64,000 bases of DNA, taken from positions 9,664,388 to 9,728,387 of the forward strand of contig NC_033632.1 of the NCBI RefSeq assembly GCF_001540865.1. The letters are read 5' to 3'. The notes beneath the pieces are model-generated. The model searched no databases and was not told where the DNA came from. It saw only the letters and a program-made list of their open reading frames with translations. Below, piece after piece: positions 45,929 through 56,711 of the stretch. A program made the translations under genes and the position numbers. The stretch comes from Ananas comosus. Lineage: Eukaryota; Streptophyta; Magnoliopsida; Poales; Bromeliaceae. Numbering within the stretch: the stretch's first letter is position 1; every line of letters begins with the position of its first letter.

Positions 45929-46236
45929 AAGCGGCGTGCGAGAGAGAGGGGGGAAGGCGAGAGAGAGATGAAAATAATGCTGCTAATTAGATTTGGGGTT
46001 GTTGGAGGGTAAAATTGTCATTTTATATAATATGTAGTATTAACGGGTTTCAGTAATGCAAGATACACGACCCCCCTCCCGTTAATATTTTCGATGTAAT
46101 CCTGCTCGATTTGTAATGCTACATTAACGACTAGATTACATAGCGGATTAACCAAACACAGTTATCCTGTCAGGATTGTCTGTAATCCTGTCAGAATAAC
46201 TCGAACCAAACGCACCCTAAGAGTATAGTAGCCCTA
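45412..46236. mobile_element. Foldback element k, right half, split by a Tourist-like MITE
   Basis: 45412-45543 and 46218-46236 together read as the right half of a short-type foldback copy ending CTCATAAGAGTATAGTAGCC, as at 37240-37265. The left half is missing. The interruption is the MITE at 45544-46217. Confidence 0.7.
45544..46217. mobile_element. Tourist-like (PIF/Harbinger) MITE with TAA target duplication
   Basis: 674 bp. The left end is GGGCCCGTTTGGTTCGAGTT and the right end, inverted, is GGGTGCGTTTGGTTCGAGTT, with two mismatches in 22 positions. TAA lies at both borders (45541-45543 and 46218-46220), the duplication expected of PIF/Harbinger. The interior has a (GA)n run at 45876-45922 and no gene. 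Confidence 0.88.
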
Positions 46237-46238
46237 GC

Positions 46239-46261
<23 letters not shown>

Positions 46262-46270
<9 letters not shown>

Positions 46271-46470
46271 CAAAATAAATTCGGGTTTGGGTTGGATTCG
46301 GGTACGGGTCGGGTACAGTCAAAATCTATATCCGAATCCATGTCTATCGGGTTTCTATTTTTGATATTCATATCCGAATCTACATCCATTTAACATCAGA
46401 TATATCCATTTCATTCGGGTTCGAATTCATATAAAATTTCGGGTATCCATACCCATTGACATCCCTAACA
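46262..46470. repeat. hAT-type repeat fragment (GGGTCGGGTA-rich)
   Basis: It contains GGGTTTGGGTTGGATTCGGG and ends with CCCATTGACATCCCTA, the inverse of the TAGGGATGTCAATGGG end common in plant hAT-derived repeats. The left end is not clear. Confidence 0.5.
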
Positions 46471-48036
46471 ATGAGTCGATGCATCTTCTTGTTTTACAGG
46501 TAATTACTCTAGCAGAAAAATTTACAATGTACCCGTTTTGCCACTTAAACTTAAAAAAATTATATAACAAATTATGACTTCTTCAAAAATCTTTATGCAT
46601 ATTTCAACCAACCTTCTAGCTTTTATTGTGTCAATTTAATTATAAAATGACTACTAGTTCTCCTGATCCGAAAAGTTTAGGTCTCATCGTTCGTCTTTCA
46701 ATTAAAGCCTAAATAAGTTTAGAAAACTGTTAGAAAAAACAAACAAATTGAAATCGGTAATCCGTGATTCCTTCAAAGTGAGCGTACATATTTTATGCAG
46801 TTTTTGTAAGTTTTGAAATTTCAGCGGCCATCCCCGTAGGGCTGAGGAAAAGTTCATGAGCTTTTTGGTGCAAGTTTTCACATTTTATTTTTTTTTGAGA
46901 GATAGATAGTACGCTACCTGTTTCGTTTATTTTATTTAGAAATAAACTTAGTTAGAAATGTGAATCAACTCGGATTCGAACTTGGGTCTCGGGTATCAAC
47001 CACCAAACCTTTTGCCACTTGCTCTAGGGACGGTCGGTATTTTCACATTTTATTGATTGAGCCTTAGGGAGGTGTTTGACGTACCTAGTTTCTAAAAAAT
47101 GATTTTTGGGGATGTTTGGCAATTTTTTCACATGAAAAATTGTTTTACCTCGGGAGAGCTTCTACACAAGCATATATAGTGTGAATAATTTATTTAAAGA
47201 ACTAATAGCAACTTAATTTTTCAACTAAATTTTTTCATTGATCTTCCGTTGCAAGAAAACCAAATGCTTAAGTAAAGAATTGAATCGAATTTAGTTGCAA
47301 CCTTGAAGCTCACTAATCTCAGCATTTTTATATACAAATAAAAGCTACACGCATATATTTGCCAATGCCTGATTAATGCTTGAGTTGACAAATTGCTCTA
47401 GAACGTGTTTTTCTTTTTTGCTCTTTTAATTTGGAGAGAAAGATAACATATTATTAGTTTCATTTTTTTTTCTTTTTTTTTTTTTTCAAAAGAAAGTTGG
47501 CCCAGTAGTTAGCAGCGCTTAATGGCAGTTTACTCTTATTTTTGCATTATTTTTGTTACAGAATACTGCACCAAAAATTCGATTATGATTAATTATCTAA
47601 CTAATTTTGTAATGAAAATAAATTATACTTACAGATAGATGCTGAAATTCAACATAAATTAAAGAAGAAGAAAGTCAAACGATTTGATCAGAAAGCATGC
47701 GAGGGACTGCCCTAAGACGTATTCCCGCCCTCCATGTGGAATTAACCAGAAACACTGCCCAAGATATAACCGAAATTTCTCCTTTTATGAGCACGAATGC
47801 GAAAGAGGGTAGACGGAAAAACTTTCAACACCCGACAATAAAAAAAGATCAAATGAAGTAGATAAAAAAAAAAAGAGAGTTAAAATCAACTCTTGAAATT
47901 ATTCATTTAATAATCAGCTCTCAATCATGTATGTATTCACATGAACCGATGAACCCATTATCGAGTTCCACCCGTACGTCAATATAAATATCCATGTAAT
48001 TAGAACGCTGCTATCAACGTTCTACACGGAACTGGT
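46471..48036. other. AT-rich intergenic DNA with a SINE
   Basis: Apart from the SINE at 46890-47039 and a partial SINE-like piece near 47434-47495 (GAGAGAAAGATAACATATTA followed by T runs), no feature was recognised. Confidence 0.55.
46890..47039 (-). mobile_element. tRNA-derived SINE with 15-bp target duplication
   Basis: The insert is flanked by TTTTCACATTTTATT at 46875-46889 and again at 47040-47054. On the minus strand it begins with GTGGCAAAAGGTTTGGTGG, resembling an A-box. A B-box like AGTTCGAATCC follows about 30 bp later, and it ends in an A-rich tail (the T run at 46890-46896 on the plus strand). Such a polymerase III promoter pair, length of about 150 bp and long target duplication define a SINE. 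A second, older copy lies at 25424-25550. Confidence 0.85.
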
Positions 48037-48556
48037 TGTCACGGACTTAACGGTTTGGTTCGCAAAATTCGTGTGGCGCTCGCCTTCCTCCGCGAAGTGA
48101 GCAAGCCTGCCTCTCTTCTTACTAAGTTAGGACCTCGCTCGCCCTAGACTAAGTACAAGAGAGAGATATGAAGAAAACTCTTCTATTACTTTAAACTTGA
48201 GAATACAATATGAGATTCTGAAATGAGAGGGGGTGGAGGCCACACTATTTATAGGCCACTCGCTGCCCATAATGCCAATGAAAAGGTGCCAAGTGGCACA
48301 ATACTACTAGCCAAAAGGGGAGGCCACATGGTCTCCCAAGGATCCTAATAATAAGTATAGAACTCTAAGAGTCTTACATTTATTACCCACCTAGAAACTC
48401 TAAGGGACTCTTGACTCTCTGGTATCCGCACCATCAGTCTCGAGATTCGCGTAGAAGCTTCTAGAAGATTCCAAGCCAAAACTTCCATCAGATATCCGCT
48501 TTCGAGTTTGGGTGATTGCAAAGGAAAATCGCGGAGAAAATCTTTATGTCGTGACA
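48037..48556 (-). repeat. 3' LTR of the chromovirus
   Basis: It begins TGTCACGGACTTAACGG and ends ATGTCGTGACA on the plus strand, with the 7-bp inverted ends TGTCACG/CGTGACA. It matches 53152-53676 from end to end. Confidence 0.95.
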
Positions 48557-48570
48557 ACCTTCCCCACCTA
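48557..48570 (-). other. Polypurine tract of the chromovirus
   Basis: Read on the minus strand, AGGTGGGGAAGGT directly precedes the 3' LTR. The stop codon TAG of the last coding frame (48570-48568) overlaps its start. Confidence 0.8.
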
Positions 48571-49975
48571 TTGCGCAGACGCCCTCATCGCGCGCTGGTG
48601 TTGGAAGTCATCGATTAGCTTCTGATACTTCCAGAGAGTGTCAGCCTTCTCCCAGCTTGCCTCGCCATGCGGGAGATTCTTCCACTTGACAACGTACTCG
48701 ACGCTCCTCGGGACTCCGCGACGCTGAATGGTGCGAGTGTCCAGCAAGGCTTCGACCTCCTTGTCGATTGCAGTGTCATAGTGGCGGGAGCGCGTTGCGA
48801 CACGCCCTGGCTCGGGTCCTCAGCGTCTTCATGGTAGGGCCGCAAGCAGCTAGCATGAAAGACAGGATGAATCTTCAGGTTGGCGGGGAGTTGCAGTTTG
48901 TAGGCTGCCTTGCCCGCCCTCTTCACGATAGTGAAAGGCCCCTCGTACTTTCGCAAAAGCCCACGGTGCACCTTGCGAAAAGCCTTGAATTGTTGCGGTT
49001 GCAGCTTGATCAACACTCGATCTCCTTCAGCAAACTCCAAGGGTCGCCGCTTTGCATCGCCCACTTTTTTATTCGGCGGGCCGCCTTCTCGAGATAGGCT
49101 CTCGCAATGTCTCCCTTCTCCTGCAAATAAGAAGTAAATTGGAGAGCCATTGGGCTGCGGCCCTGCTCGCCCGCAGCAGCAGAATGCGAAGTGAGTGGTT
49201 GTCTCCCCGTTGCAAGCTCGAACGGGCTAAGGTTTGTTGACTCGCTCCGCCGCAAATCGTAGGAGAACTGGGCCACGTCCAGATGATGCACCCAATCCTT
49301 CTGGTTGGCACTGACATAGTGCCGCAGGTACTCCTCCAGTAAGGCATTCACCCGCTCCGTCTGGCCGTCCGTCTGCGGGTGGAAACTGGTGGAAAAGAGC
49401 AACTCCGACCCTAAGATCTGGAAGACCTCTGTCCAGAACTTGCCCGTGAACTTAGGGTCTCGGTCACTCACGATGCTTTCGGGGACGCCCCAAAGCTTTA
49501 CCACATTGCTGACGAAGAGCCACGCTGCTTCTTCCACCGTGCAATCCACTGGTGTCGCGATGAAAGTCCCGTACTTGGAGAATCGGTCCACCACCACGAG
49601 GATGGACCCCAACGTCCCCACCTTGGGCAAGGCGGAGATGAAGTCCATGGAAATGCTCTCCCACGGACGCGTCGGTGTAGGCAGGGGCTCGAGGAGGCCC
49701 CCAGGCTTCTGGCGCTCCACCTTATCTTGCTGGCACACAAGGCAAGTCCGCACGTACGCCTCCACATCATCGTGCATGCAAGGCCAATAGTACGCGGCCT
49801 CGAGTAGCGCCATCGTCCGCTTTTTTCCTGGGTGTCCGGCCCAATTGGAGTCATGACACTCCTGCATGAGCTCGCGACGAAGATTGCCCCATCTGGGCAC
49901 ATAGATGTGCCGCCCCTTGGTGAAGAGCAGCCCATCGCTAAGCCAGAACCATTGCGCCTTACCCTCCTTGACGAG
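48568..49975 (-). pseudogene. Chromovirus integrase and chromodomain (broken)
   Basis: The frame continues that of the upstream pol after a TGA at 49976-49978. It shows the integrase zinc finger (HDSNWAGHPG, then CLVCQ), the core with SMDFISALPK, SDRDPKFTGKFW and ERVNALLEEYL (the catalytic D, D and E), and the GDRVLIKLQPQQFK region. A shift of frame occurs at a run of six A near 49065, and another near 48775. After the second the chromodomain follows: GVPRSVEYVVKWKNLP, then ASWEKADTLWKYQKLI, with a stop at 48568. A chromodomain of this type guides integration to marked heterochromatin in this class. Motifs are seen; function is from the family. Confidence 0.88.
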
Positions 49976-51709
49976 TCACACGAGTCCTTGGGCCACAGGG
50001 TCTTTGCAAGTCTCTTCGCGGATTCGCTCCTTGATCGCGCTTTGGAGCTGGCACACCGCTGCCAACTTGGCTTTGCGACTGAGTGCGTCAGCCACCTGGT
50101 TGTCCTTCCCGGATTTGTACATGAGCTCCATGTCGAACTCCGCCAGGAAGTCCTGCCACCTCGCCTGCTTGGGTGACATTTTCTTCTGAGTGAGGAAGTA
50201 GCTCGTCGCGACATTGTCCGTCCACACCACGAACTTGCTTCCAAGGAGATAATGCCGCCAAGTCCTGAGGCAGTGCACTACGACGGTCATCTCCTTCTTT
50301 TGCACCGTGTACCGCCGCTCAGTGTCGTTGAGCTTGTGGCTCTCGTAGGCGATGGGGTGCCCGTCCTGCACGAGAACATCACCAATGGCAAAGTCCGAGG
50401 CATCAGTATGTACCTCGAATGGACGGCTGCAGTCGGGAAGCCGCAACACTGGATCCTCCGTCACCGCCCACTTTAAGTCCTCGAATGCCTTCGCGCATCG
50501 AGGGGTCCAGTCCCATGACTCGGTCTTCTTCAGCAAATCCGTCAAAGGGGCCGCTCGAGCGGAGTAGCCCGCGATGAAGCGGCGATAGTAGTTAACGAGT
50601 CCGAGAAAGGATCGCAGCTCGGACACTGTTGTGGACGCCTCCCACTCGCAGATCGCCCGCACTTTCTGCTGGTCCATGTGGAGTTGTCCTCGGCCAACCC
50701 AATGGCCAAGGAAGTGCACCTCCTCCTTCGCAAAGGAGCACTTCTCCCTTTTGACATAGAGTTGGTTCTCCCGCAGCACTTGGAAGATCGTCCGCAGATG
50801 TTCGATGTGCTCCTCCAGAGTGTTGCTGTACACGACGATGTCGTCGAGGTACACTACCACGAAGCGGTCGAGGTAGGGGTGGAATAGCTTGTTCATCAGG
50901 GTGCAGAAGGTCGCCGGCGCATTCGTCAGACCGAATGGCATGACGAGGAACTCGTAGGCTCCATACCTTGTCACGCAGGCCGTTTTCTCCTCAGTGCCCT
51001 TCGTGATCCTGACTTGGTAGTACCCCGAGCGAAGGTCCAATTTGGTGAAGAATTTCGCCCCGCCAAGCTGGTCAAACAAGTCAGCAACAAGAGGAATAGG
51101 GTACTTGTTCTTTACCGTTACTTTGTTGAGCGCTCTGTAGTCGATGCAGAGCCGCAGGCTTACATCCCTCTTCTTTTGGAACAAGGCTGGGGCTCCGTAG
51201 GGTGCCTTCGATGGCCTGATGAAGCCCGCATCGAGGAGGTCCTTCATTTGACGCTGCAACTCCTCGAGCTCTGGCGGGGCCATGCGGTATGGTGCCTTTG
51301 CTGGTGGCTTTGCTCCTGGCTCGAGCTCGATCGTATGGTCCACCTCCCGCCTGGGTGGAAGTCTCTTGGGCAACTCCTGGGGCATGACGTTCTTGAACTT
51401 CCCCAGGACTACATCGATCACCGCTGGAGGGCCCTCCTCCTCGAGGTCCTCTTCGCTCACCTCGCGGATGGCCGCAAGGTAAGTGATTTCGCCGCGCTTC
51501 ACTCCCTTCCGCAGTTGCAGAGCGAAGCGGGTGTAGGTTGCCGCTGGCTCGCCGTGGCTCGCTAAGACCATGCATGGGACCGTCTCCTCCATGATGCTCA
51601 AGGCCCCAAGATGCGGCATCGGAACCGGCTTCGATGAAGCGAGAAAGTCGATGCCGAGAATAACTTTGAAGTCGTTGATGGTCGCGGTGGTGAAGTTCGT
51701 TGTACCCGA
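49976..51709 (-). pseudogene. Chromovirus reverse transcriptase and RNase H
   Basis: The frame is the same as that of gag. After the stop at 51710 it reads through [11 protein letters not shown], the end of the protease, and from Met at 51619 extends 547 residues. The reverse transcriptase has [13 protein letters not shown] (192-204), [12 protein letters not shown] (from 227) and the catalytic YLDD at 257-260. RNase H follows with [36 protein letters not shown] and [13 protein letters not shown]. It ends at a TGA (49976-49978) before the integrase. The active-site residues that I can see are present. Confidence 0.92.
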
Positions 51710-53119
51710 TCAAGGTCCTACAGCGATCGTCACCTTTTTGGCTACTCCCACGATAGGCTGTGCCATCGAGTTGACAGCCTTGATCTTGCTCATGTCCTTC
51801 TCGAGTGTAAGGCCCAGCCATTTGGCCTCAGACTCGGCGATGAAGTTGTGGGTTGCTCTCGTGTCCACGAGCGCACGAGTGGCCCTCCCGTTGAGGGACA
51901 CATCCACGAACAGCAGCTCCTTGAGCGGTTTGCTGCTCGCCTGCCCCTGGATAGCGCTGACGAGTCGTAGCACCCCCATCTTTGTCTCTGCTTGTTCCTC
52001 GCCCTCCTCGGCTTGGATGGCGTTGACGGTCTTCTTCTTTGGGCAATCTCTTGCCCAGTGATCACCCCCGCAGACATAGCAAGAGATCGTCTTCTTTTTC
52101 TGCGGAAGGCATTTTCGCTCTTGGCCTTTTTGATTACATTGCTCGCGGCGGTCTCCCCCACCCTTGGCCTTGCCCGCCTTAGATGGTTTGCCACGAGCGA
52201 AGTCTGGCTTGTCATACTCCAGCAGTTTCTCCGCCTGAGCGATAGCGAAGCTCACATCTTTGACGTCTCTCGCCACGAGCTCCTTGTTTGCCCATGGTTG
52301 GAGGCCATCGAGGAAGAAGAACAGCCGATCCTCCTCGGCCATGTTGGTGATGGCAAGCATTAGCTTGGGGTACTCCTTGAGGGATCCTGTATGTTTGAGC
52401 CGTCGAAGTTGCCTCCGTGCCAAGTATTCGACGTGCTCAGGGTAGAACTGTGCCTTCAATTCGCGCACAAAGTCCTCCCAAGTCTTTAGTTCGCGTTGGC
52501 TCTTCTCAGCCTCTGCAGAACGCCGACGCCACCACAGCATTGCGTCGTCGGTGAGGTACATGGAAGCGGTTTGGACCTTGTCCTCCTCGTCCTCCATCTT
52601 TAGCGCCTTGAGGTAGCGCTCCATGTACCAAAGGAAATTGTCTATCTCCTTCTCGTCGCGCGCGCCCTTGAAGCATTGGGGTTCAACAACGCGAAAATTC
52701 GGGGTGTACTCCTGCGTCTCGACGCCTCGAGCCACCGCCTTCTCAAGGATAGTCACTCTCGTCTTGAGGTCCTCGACCTCGTCGACTCGAGTAACTAGCT
52801 CCTCGATCAACTTCGTCCGCTCCTCGTCACGACGAGTGATGTTGCCTTGGAGCTTCTCAAGCTCGCTTGGAAAGGTCGCCATGGCAGTGGCGACGCTTTC
52901 CTCCATACTGCGAACATCGTCATTAAAGGCGTTAAAGGTACCGGCCATCTTGGTGTACCTTTCTCCTGCCTTCGATAGAATGTCCTCCAACAGTGCAAGG
53001 CGTTCCTCCGCAAACGCGGAATCCTTCGTGAGTCTCGTCTCCTTGCCCTTGCCCCGCTTGGAGGGTTGCTTTGGGGGATCACCCCCAGCATCGACAACTC
53101 CGGCATCGGATGTCGACAT
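51710..53119 (-). pseudogene. Chromovirus gag and protease
   Basis: 469 codons from the ATG at 53119, 33 bp inside the primer site, to a TGA at 51710-51712. The family has Trp at this position, so TGA probably replaces TGG. Gag residues of the type FKGARDEKEIDNFLWYMERY and AMLWWRRR lie at 150-200. A coiled-coil-like stretch lies at 90-130. The zinc knuckle is C347-x2-C350-GGDHWARDC. Protease follows with the active-site block ALVDTRATHNFI at 416-427, where the usual DTG is DTR, so protease activity is doubtful independent of the stop. Confidence 0.92.
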
Positions 53120-53137
53120 GGCTCCTTCTCGAACCTG

Positions 53138-53149
53138 GCTCTGATACCA
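53138..53149 (-). other. Primer-binding site, initiator tRNA-Met
   Basis: On the minus strand TGGTATCAGAGC starts two bases after the 5' LTR end. It is the complement of the 3' end of plant initiator tRNA-Met. Confidence 0.92.
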
Positions 53150-53151
53150 AC

Positions 53152-53676
53152 TGTCACAGACTTAACGGTTTGGTTCGCAAAATCCGTGCGGCGCTCGCCT
53201 TCCTCCACGAAGTGAGCAAACCTGCCTCTCTTTTTGCTAAGTTAGGACCTCGCTCGCCCTAAACTAAGTACAAGAGAGAGAGATATGAAGAAAGCTCTTC
53301 TATTACTTTGAACTTGAGAATACAATATGAGATTCTGAAATGAGAGGGGGTGGAGGCCACACTATTTATAGGCCACTCGCCGCCGATAATGCCAATGAAA
53401 AGGTGCCAAGTGGCACAATACTATTAGCCAAAAGGGGAGGCCACACGGTCTCTCAAGGGTCCTAATAAATAAGCATAGAACTCTAAGAGTCTTACATTTA
53501 TTACCCACCTAGAAACTCTCTAAGGGACTCTTGACTCTCCGGTATTCGCACCATCAGTCTCGAGATTCGCATAGAAGCTTCTAGAAGATTCCAAGCCAAA
53601 ACCTCCGTTAGATATCCGCTTTGGAGTTTGGGTGATTGCAAAAGGAAATCGCGAAGAAAATCTTTATGTCGTGACA
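53152..53676 (-). repeat. 5' LTR of the chromovirus
   Basis: It begins TGTCACAGACTTAACGG on the plus strand, one transition away from the other LTR, and ends ATGTCGTGACA. Length is 525 bp. Confidence 0.95.
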
Positions 53677-53680
53677 TGGT

Positions 53681-53931
53681 GCTCATAAAGTGCGCGAGTA
53701 GGCGAGGAGCTGACGCGGAACCGGCGCACGAACAGTAACGTTCGCACACAAATAAAATAATAACAAAATAAATAAAAATAAATACTAAAATTAAGAATAA
53801 AAAAATTAGTGAATTGAAAAAATAAAATAATAGATATTGAAAATTTTGAATTTTCTCCAACAATTTTGAGCAACAATTACTTCACTAAGTAGAGTGTTTG
53901 GCAATAAAAAATTATTATATATATATATATA
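53681..53931. other. AT-rich DNA between two elements
   Basis: A short less AT-rich stretch (53681-53750) continues the sequence interrupted by the chromovirus. A-rich and TA-rich sequence follows. No gene. Confidence 0.5.
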
Positions 53932-54472
53932 GAGTGAGGCTACTATGCTATCGTAAGCACGGAGCCTTCCGTGCTTCCAGCTCGTTTTCGATGTTGCGAC
54001 TTTCGAATCGTCGATCGGCTCTGTTAAACTTGATCTAGAGTATTTGAAGTACCTAGAAAATAAATTTTATGATTTTACAATATCATTTGCCTAGTGAACG
54101 AAGGGGCTCAAAATCAACGGCTGAAAATAAAAATCTTACAAAATGTAATAATATGACATTAAAATTTTAAATCAAAGATATTGATCTTGTTTTATATAGT
54201 ATAAAGAATTTTCTATCAAAATTTCACGTGATTTGGATATTTCTACACCGTTAAACTTGCAAACGGCTCACTACGGCCATTGAAATTTGTTGATTTTGAG
54301 CCCATTCGATCACTAGGCAAATGATATCGAAAAATAATAAAATTTATTTTCTAGGTACTCCAAATACTCTAGATCAAGTTTAACGGAGCCGATCGACGAT
54401 TCGAAAGTCGCAACATCGAAAACGAGCTGGAAGCACGGAAGGCTCCGTGCTTCCGATAGCATAGTAGCCTCA

Positions 54473-54475
<3 letters not shown>
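53932..54475. mobile_element. Foldback element l, complete long type, best preserved copy
   Basis: 544 bp, flanked by (TA)n. The ends are GAGTGAGGCTACTATGCTAT and its inverse. Each arm has the palindrome AAGCACGGAGCCTTCCGTGCTT just inside the tip, then CGAATCGTCGATCGGCTC and AACTTGATCTAGAGTATTTG. The first 110 bp of the two arms are almost identical in inverted orientation and pairing continues to near the centre. No coding capacity. Confidence 0.88.
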
Positions 54476-54507
<32 letters not shown>

Positions 54508-54508
<1 letters not shown>

Positions 54509-55020
54509 CTAGTGGGCGCGCAAATGAAGTCGCGCGGACGAGATGGTGTGGGTTTCCTTGGCCGCTGCGGCGGATGGTGGCCGGCGCAAGCTCGCGCGCG
54601 GTGCCCGCTCGGAAGGAGGAGGAGGGGAGTGCGGGGCCCCCGTGCTTCTTCCTGTGTGTTGGAGCGGTAGGCGAGGCCGAAGGAGCGGGCGGCTCAATCT
54701 CGCGCAGTCCCGCCGGGAAGGAGGAGGAGGGAGTGCGGGCCCCCTGCTACTTCTTCCCTGTGGTGGTTGGAGGCGGTAGGGCGAGGCGGAGGGGCGAGCG
54801 GCAGGAGGGAAGGTGGATTTTGAGTTGGTGTGGGAATGGAAAAAGATGGTCTGATGGAGAAAGGACAAGAAAAAAAATAAAAATAAAGAGAAACAGGACT
54901 GCTCCGTTGAAGCAGTCTGTTACAACCTTCCTTCATAACAGTCTGGCACAAATCTCAGTGCAGATCCGAGGGAGGGGTTATGAGTAGCAACTGTTGCTAT
55001 AGCTCTATAGTATAGCAGCT
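54508..55020. repeat. Detached Mutator-like element end, same orientation as 62090-62605
   Basis: It follows 62090-62605 block by block: GGTTTCCTTGGCCGCTGCGG, GGAGTGCGGGCCCCCTGC, GGCGGTAGGGCGAGGCGGA, GGACTGCTCCGTT, CAGTCTGGCACAAATCTC and the tip GTATAGCAGCTGC. Numerous one-base gaps distinguish the two, especially in G and C runs. Open frames in it have no domain. Confidence 0.75.
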
Positions 55021-55028
55021 GCCACTCT

Positions 55029-55061
<33 letters not shown>

Positions 55062-55243
55062 CTATTATATATATAATATTAATATATATATATATATATA
55101 TTATATGTATATATATATATATATGTATGTATTATATATATATATATATACTATGTATATATATTATATCTATATATATTATATTGTATATATACATACA
55201 TATAGTATGTATGTATATACATACATATAATATATATATATAT
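55021..55243. repeat. TA/TATG microsatellite
   Basis: TA repeats with TATG and CATA variants, many of them self-complementary. Confidence 0.9.
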
Positions 55244-56700
55244 AGTGAGGTTACTATGCTTCTGAAGCACGGAGCCTTCCGTGCTTCCAGATCTTTTTCG
55301 ATGTTGTGACTTCGAATCGTCGATCGGCTTCGTTAAACTGATCTAGAGTATTTGAAGTACATAGAAATTTTATGATTTTTCGATATCATTTGCCTAGTGA
55401 TCGAAGGGACTCAAAATATTATAATTTTAATGGCCGTGGTGAGCCGTTTGCAAGTTTAACGTGTGAAGAAATATCCAAATCACCTGAAATTTGATAAAAA
55501 TACTTTTATACTATATAAAACAAGATCAATATCTTTGATCTAAAATTTTAATGTCGTCTATTATCATATAGTTGTAGATTTTTATTTCCAAACGCGTTGG
55601 ATTTGGAGCCCTAGTTCATCGGCAAATGATATCGAAAATTACAAAATTTATTTTCTAAGTATTCGAATACTCTAGATCAAGTTTAACGGAGCCGATCGAC
55701 GATTCGAAAGTCACAACATCAAAAAACGAACTGAAAGCACGGAAGACTCCGTGCTTACAGAAGCATAGTAGTCTCACTCTCGTCATAATATATATATAGA
55801 GTCTCACACTATATATATATATAGAGTGGGCTGGTATCTTTGAAAGCACGGAGCCCTCCGCTGCTTTCAAGTTGTTTTCGATGTTCAGACTTTGAATTGA
55901 CGATCGGCTCCATTAGAGTTGATCTAGAGTATTTGAAGTATCTAGAAAATAAATTTTGTGATTTTCAATATCATTTGCCTAGTGACGAAGGGCTCAAATC
56001 AATGATTTAATGGCGTGGTGGCGTTGCAAGTTTATACGAGTGTTAGAAGAATATTCCAAATCACGTAAAATTTTGATAGAAAATTTTTATACCATATAAA
56101 AACAGATCAATAGCTTTGATCTAAATTTTAAATGTCATATCATCATATTTGTAAGATTTTATTTTCAGCCGAATTGATTTTGAGCCACTTCGATCACTAG
56201 GCAAATGATATCGAAAAAATCATTTGTCCTAGTGATCTGTATATATATATAATAGAGTGGGCTGGTATGTTTTTGAAAGCACGGAGCCCTCCGTGCCTTC
56301 AAGTGTTTTGATGTTCAGACTTTCGAATTTGAGATCGCTCATTAAGAGTGTGTAGCTAGATATTGAATATCTAAAATATAAATTTTTGTGATTGTTTCAA
56401 TTCATTGTTGCCTGGATGATCGAGGGCGCCTCAAAATCAATGAATTTTAATGGCTCTGGTGAGCCGTTTGCAAGGTTTAACGGGTGTAGAAATATCAATC
56501 ACGTGAATTTGATAGAAAATTTCTTATACCTATAAAAACAAGAATCAATAGCGTATTGATACTAAAATTTATGTCATACTGCAATCATAATTTTTAAGAT
56601 TTTTATTTCGACATTGATTTGAGCCATTTCATCATAGACAAATGATATCGAAAATCGCAAAATTTATTTTCTAGATACTTCAAATACTCTGATCTTACAA
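55244..56700. mobile_element. Three consecutive foldback copies m, n and o, rich in small indels
   Basis: Copy m (55244-55779), copy n (55823-56236) and copy o (56254-56700) are all of the AAGCACGGAGCC type. Compared with copy l they lack single bases at many places, for example in runs of A or T. Copy n ends inside the right arm and copy o is cut where the Mutator-like element begins. Short TA tracts separate them. Confidence 0.7.
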
Positions 56701-56711
56701 TCTAATGGACA

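Larger units (their letters stand above)
48037..53676 (-). mobile_element. Complete Ty3/gypsy chromovirus, inactivated
   Basis: 5.64 kb between TGGT duplications (48033-48036 and 53677-53680). Both LTRs, a tRNA-Met primer site, a purine tract and all domains in gypsy order are present on the minus strand: gag, protease, reverse transcriptase, RNase H, integrase, chromodomain. One long frame is interrupted by two nonsense codons and two frameshifts. By eye the two LTRs differ at roughly 25 positions plus three small indels in 520, so the insertion is not recent. Compact size and short LTRs suggest a Reina- or Galadriel-type chromovirus, which I did not test. Confidence 0.93.

Noticed and set aside
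46971..46990. A tRNA gene at the GTTCGAATCC-like motif
   Set aside because: Only A-box and B-box like motifs are present; no cloverleaf arms. The flanking 15-bp duplication and A-tail identify a SINE.
48037..53676. Integrated plant pararetrovirus
   Set aside because: LTRs, a tRNA-Met primer site, an integrase and a chromodomain mark a Ty3/gypsy retrotransposon; no movement or coat protein motif was seen.
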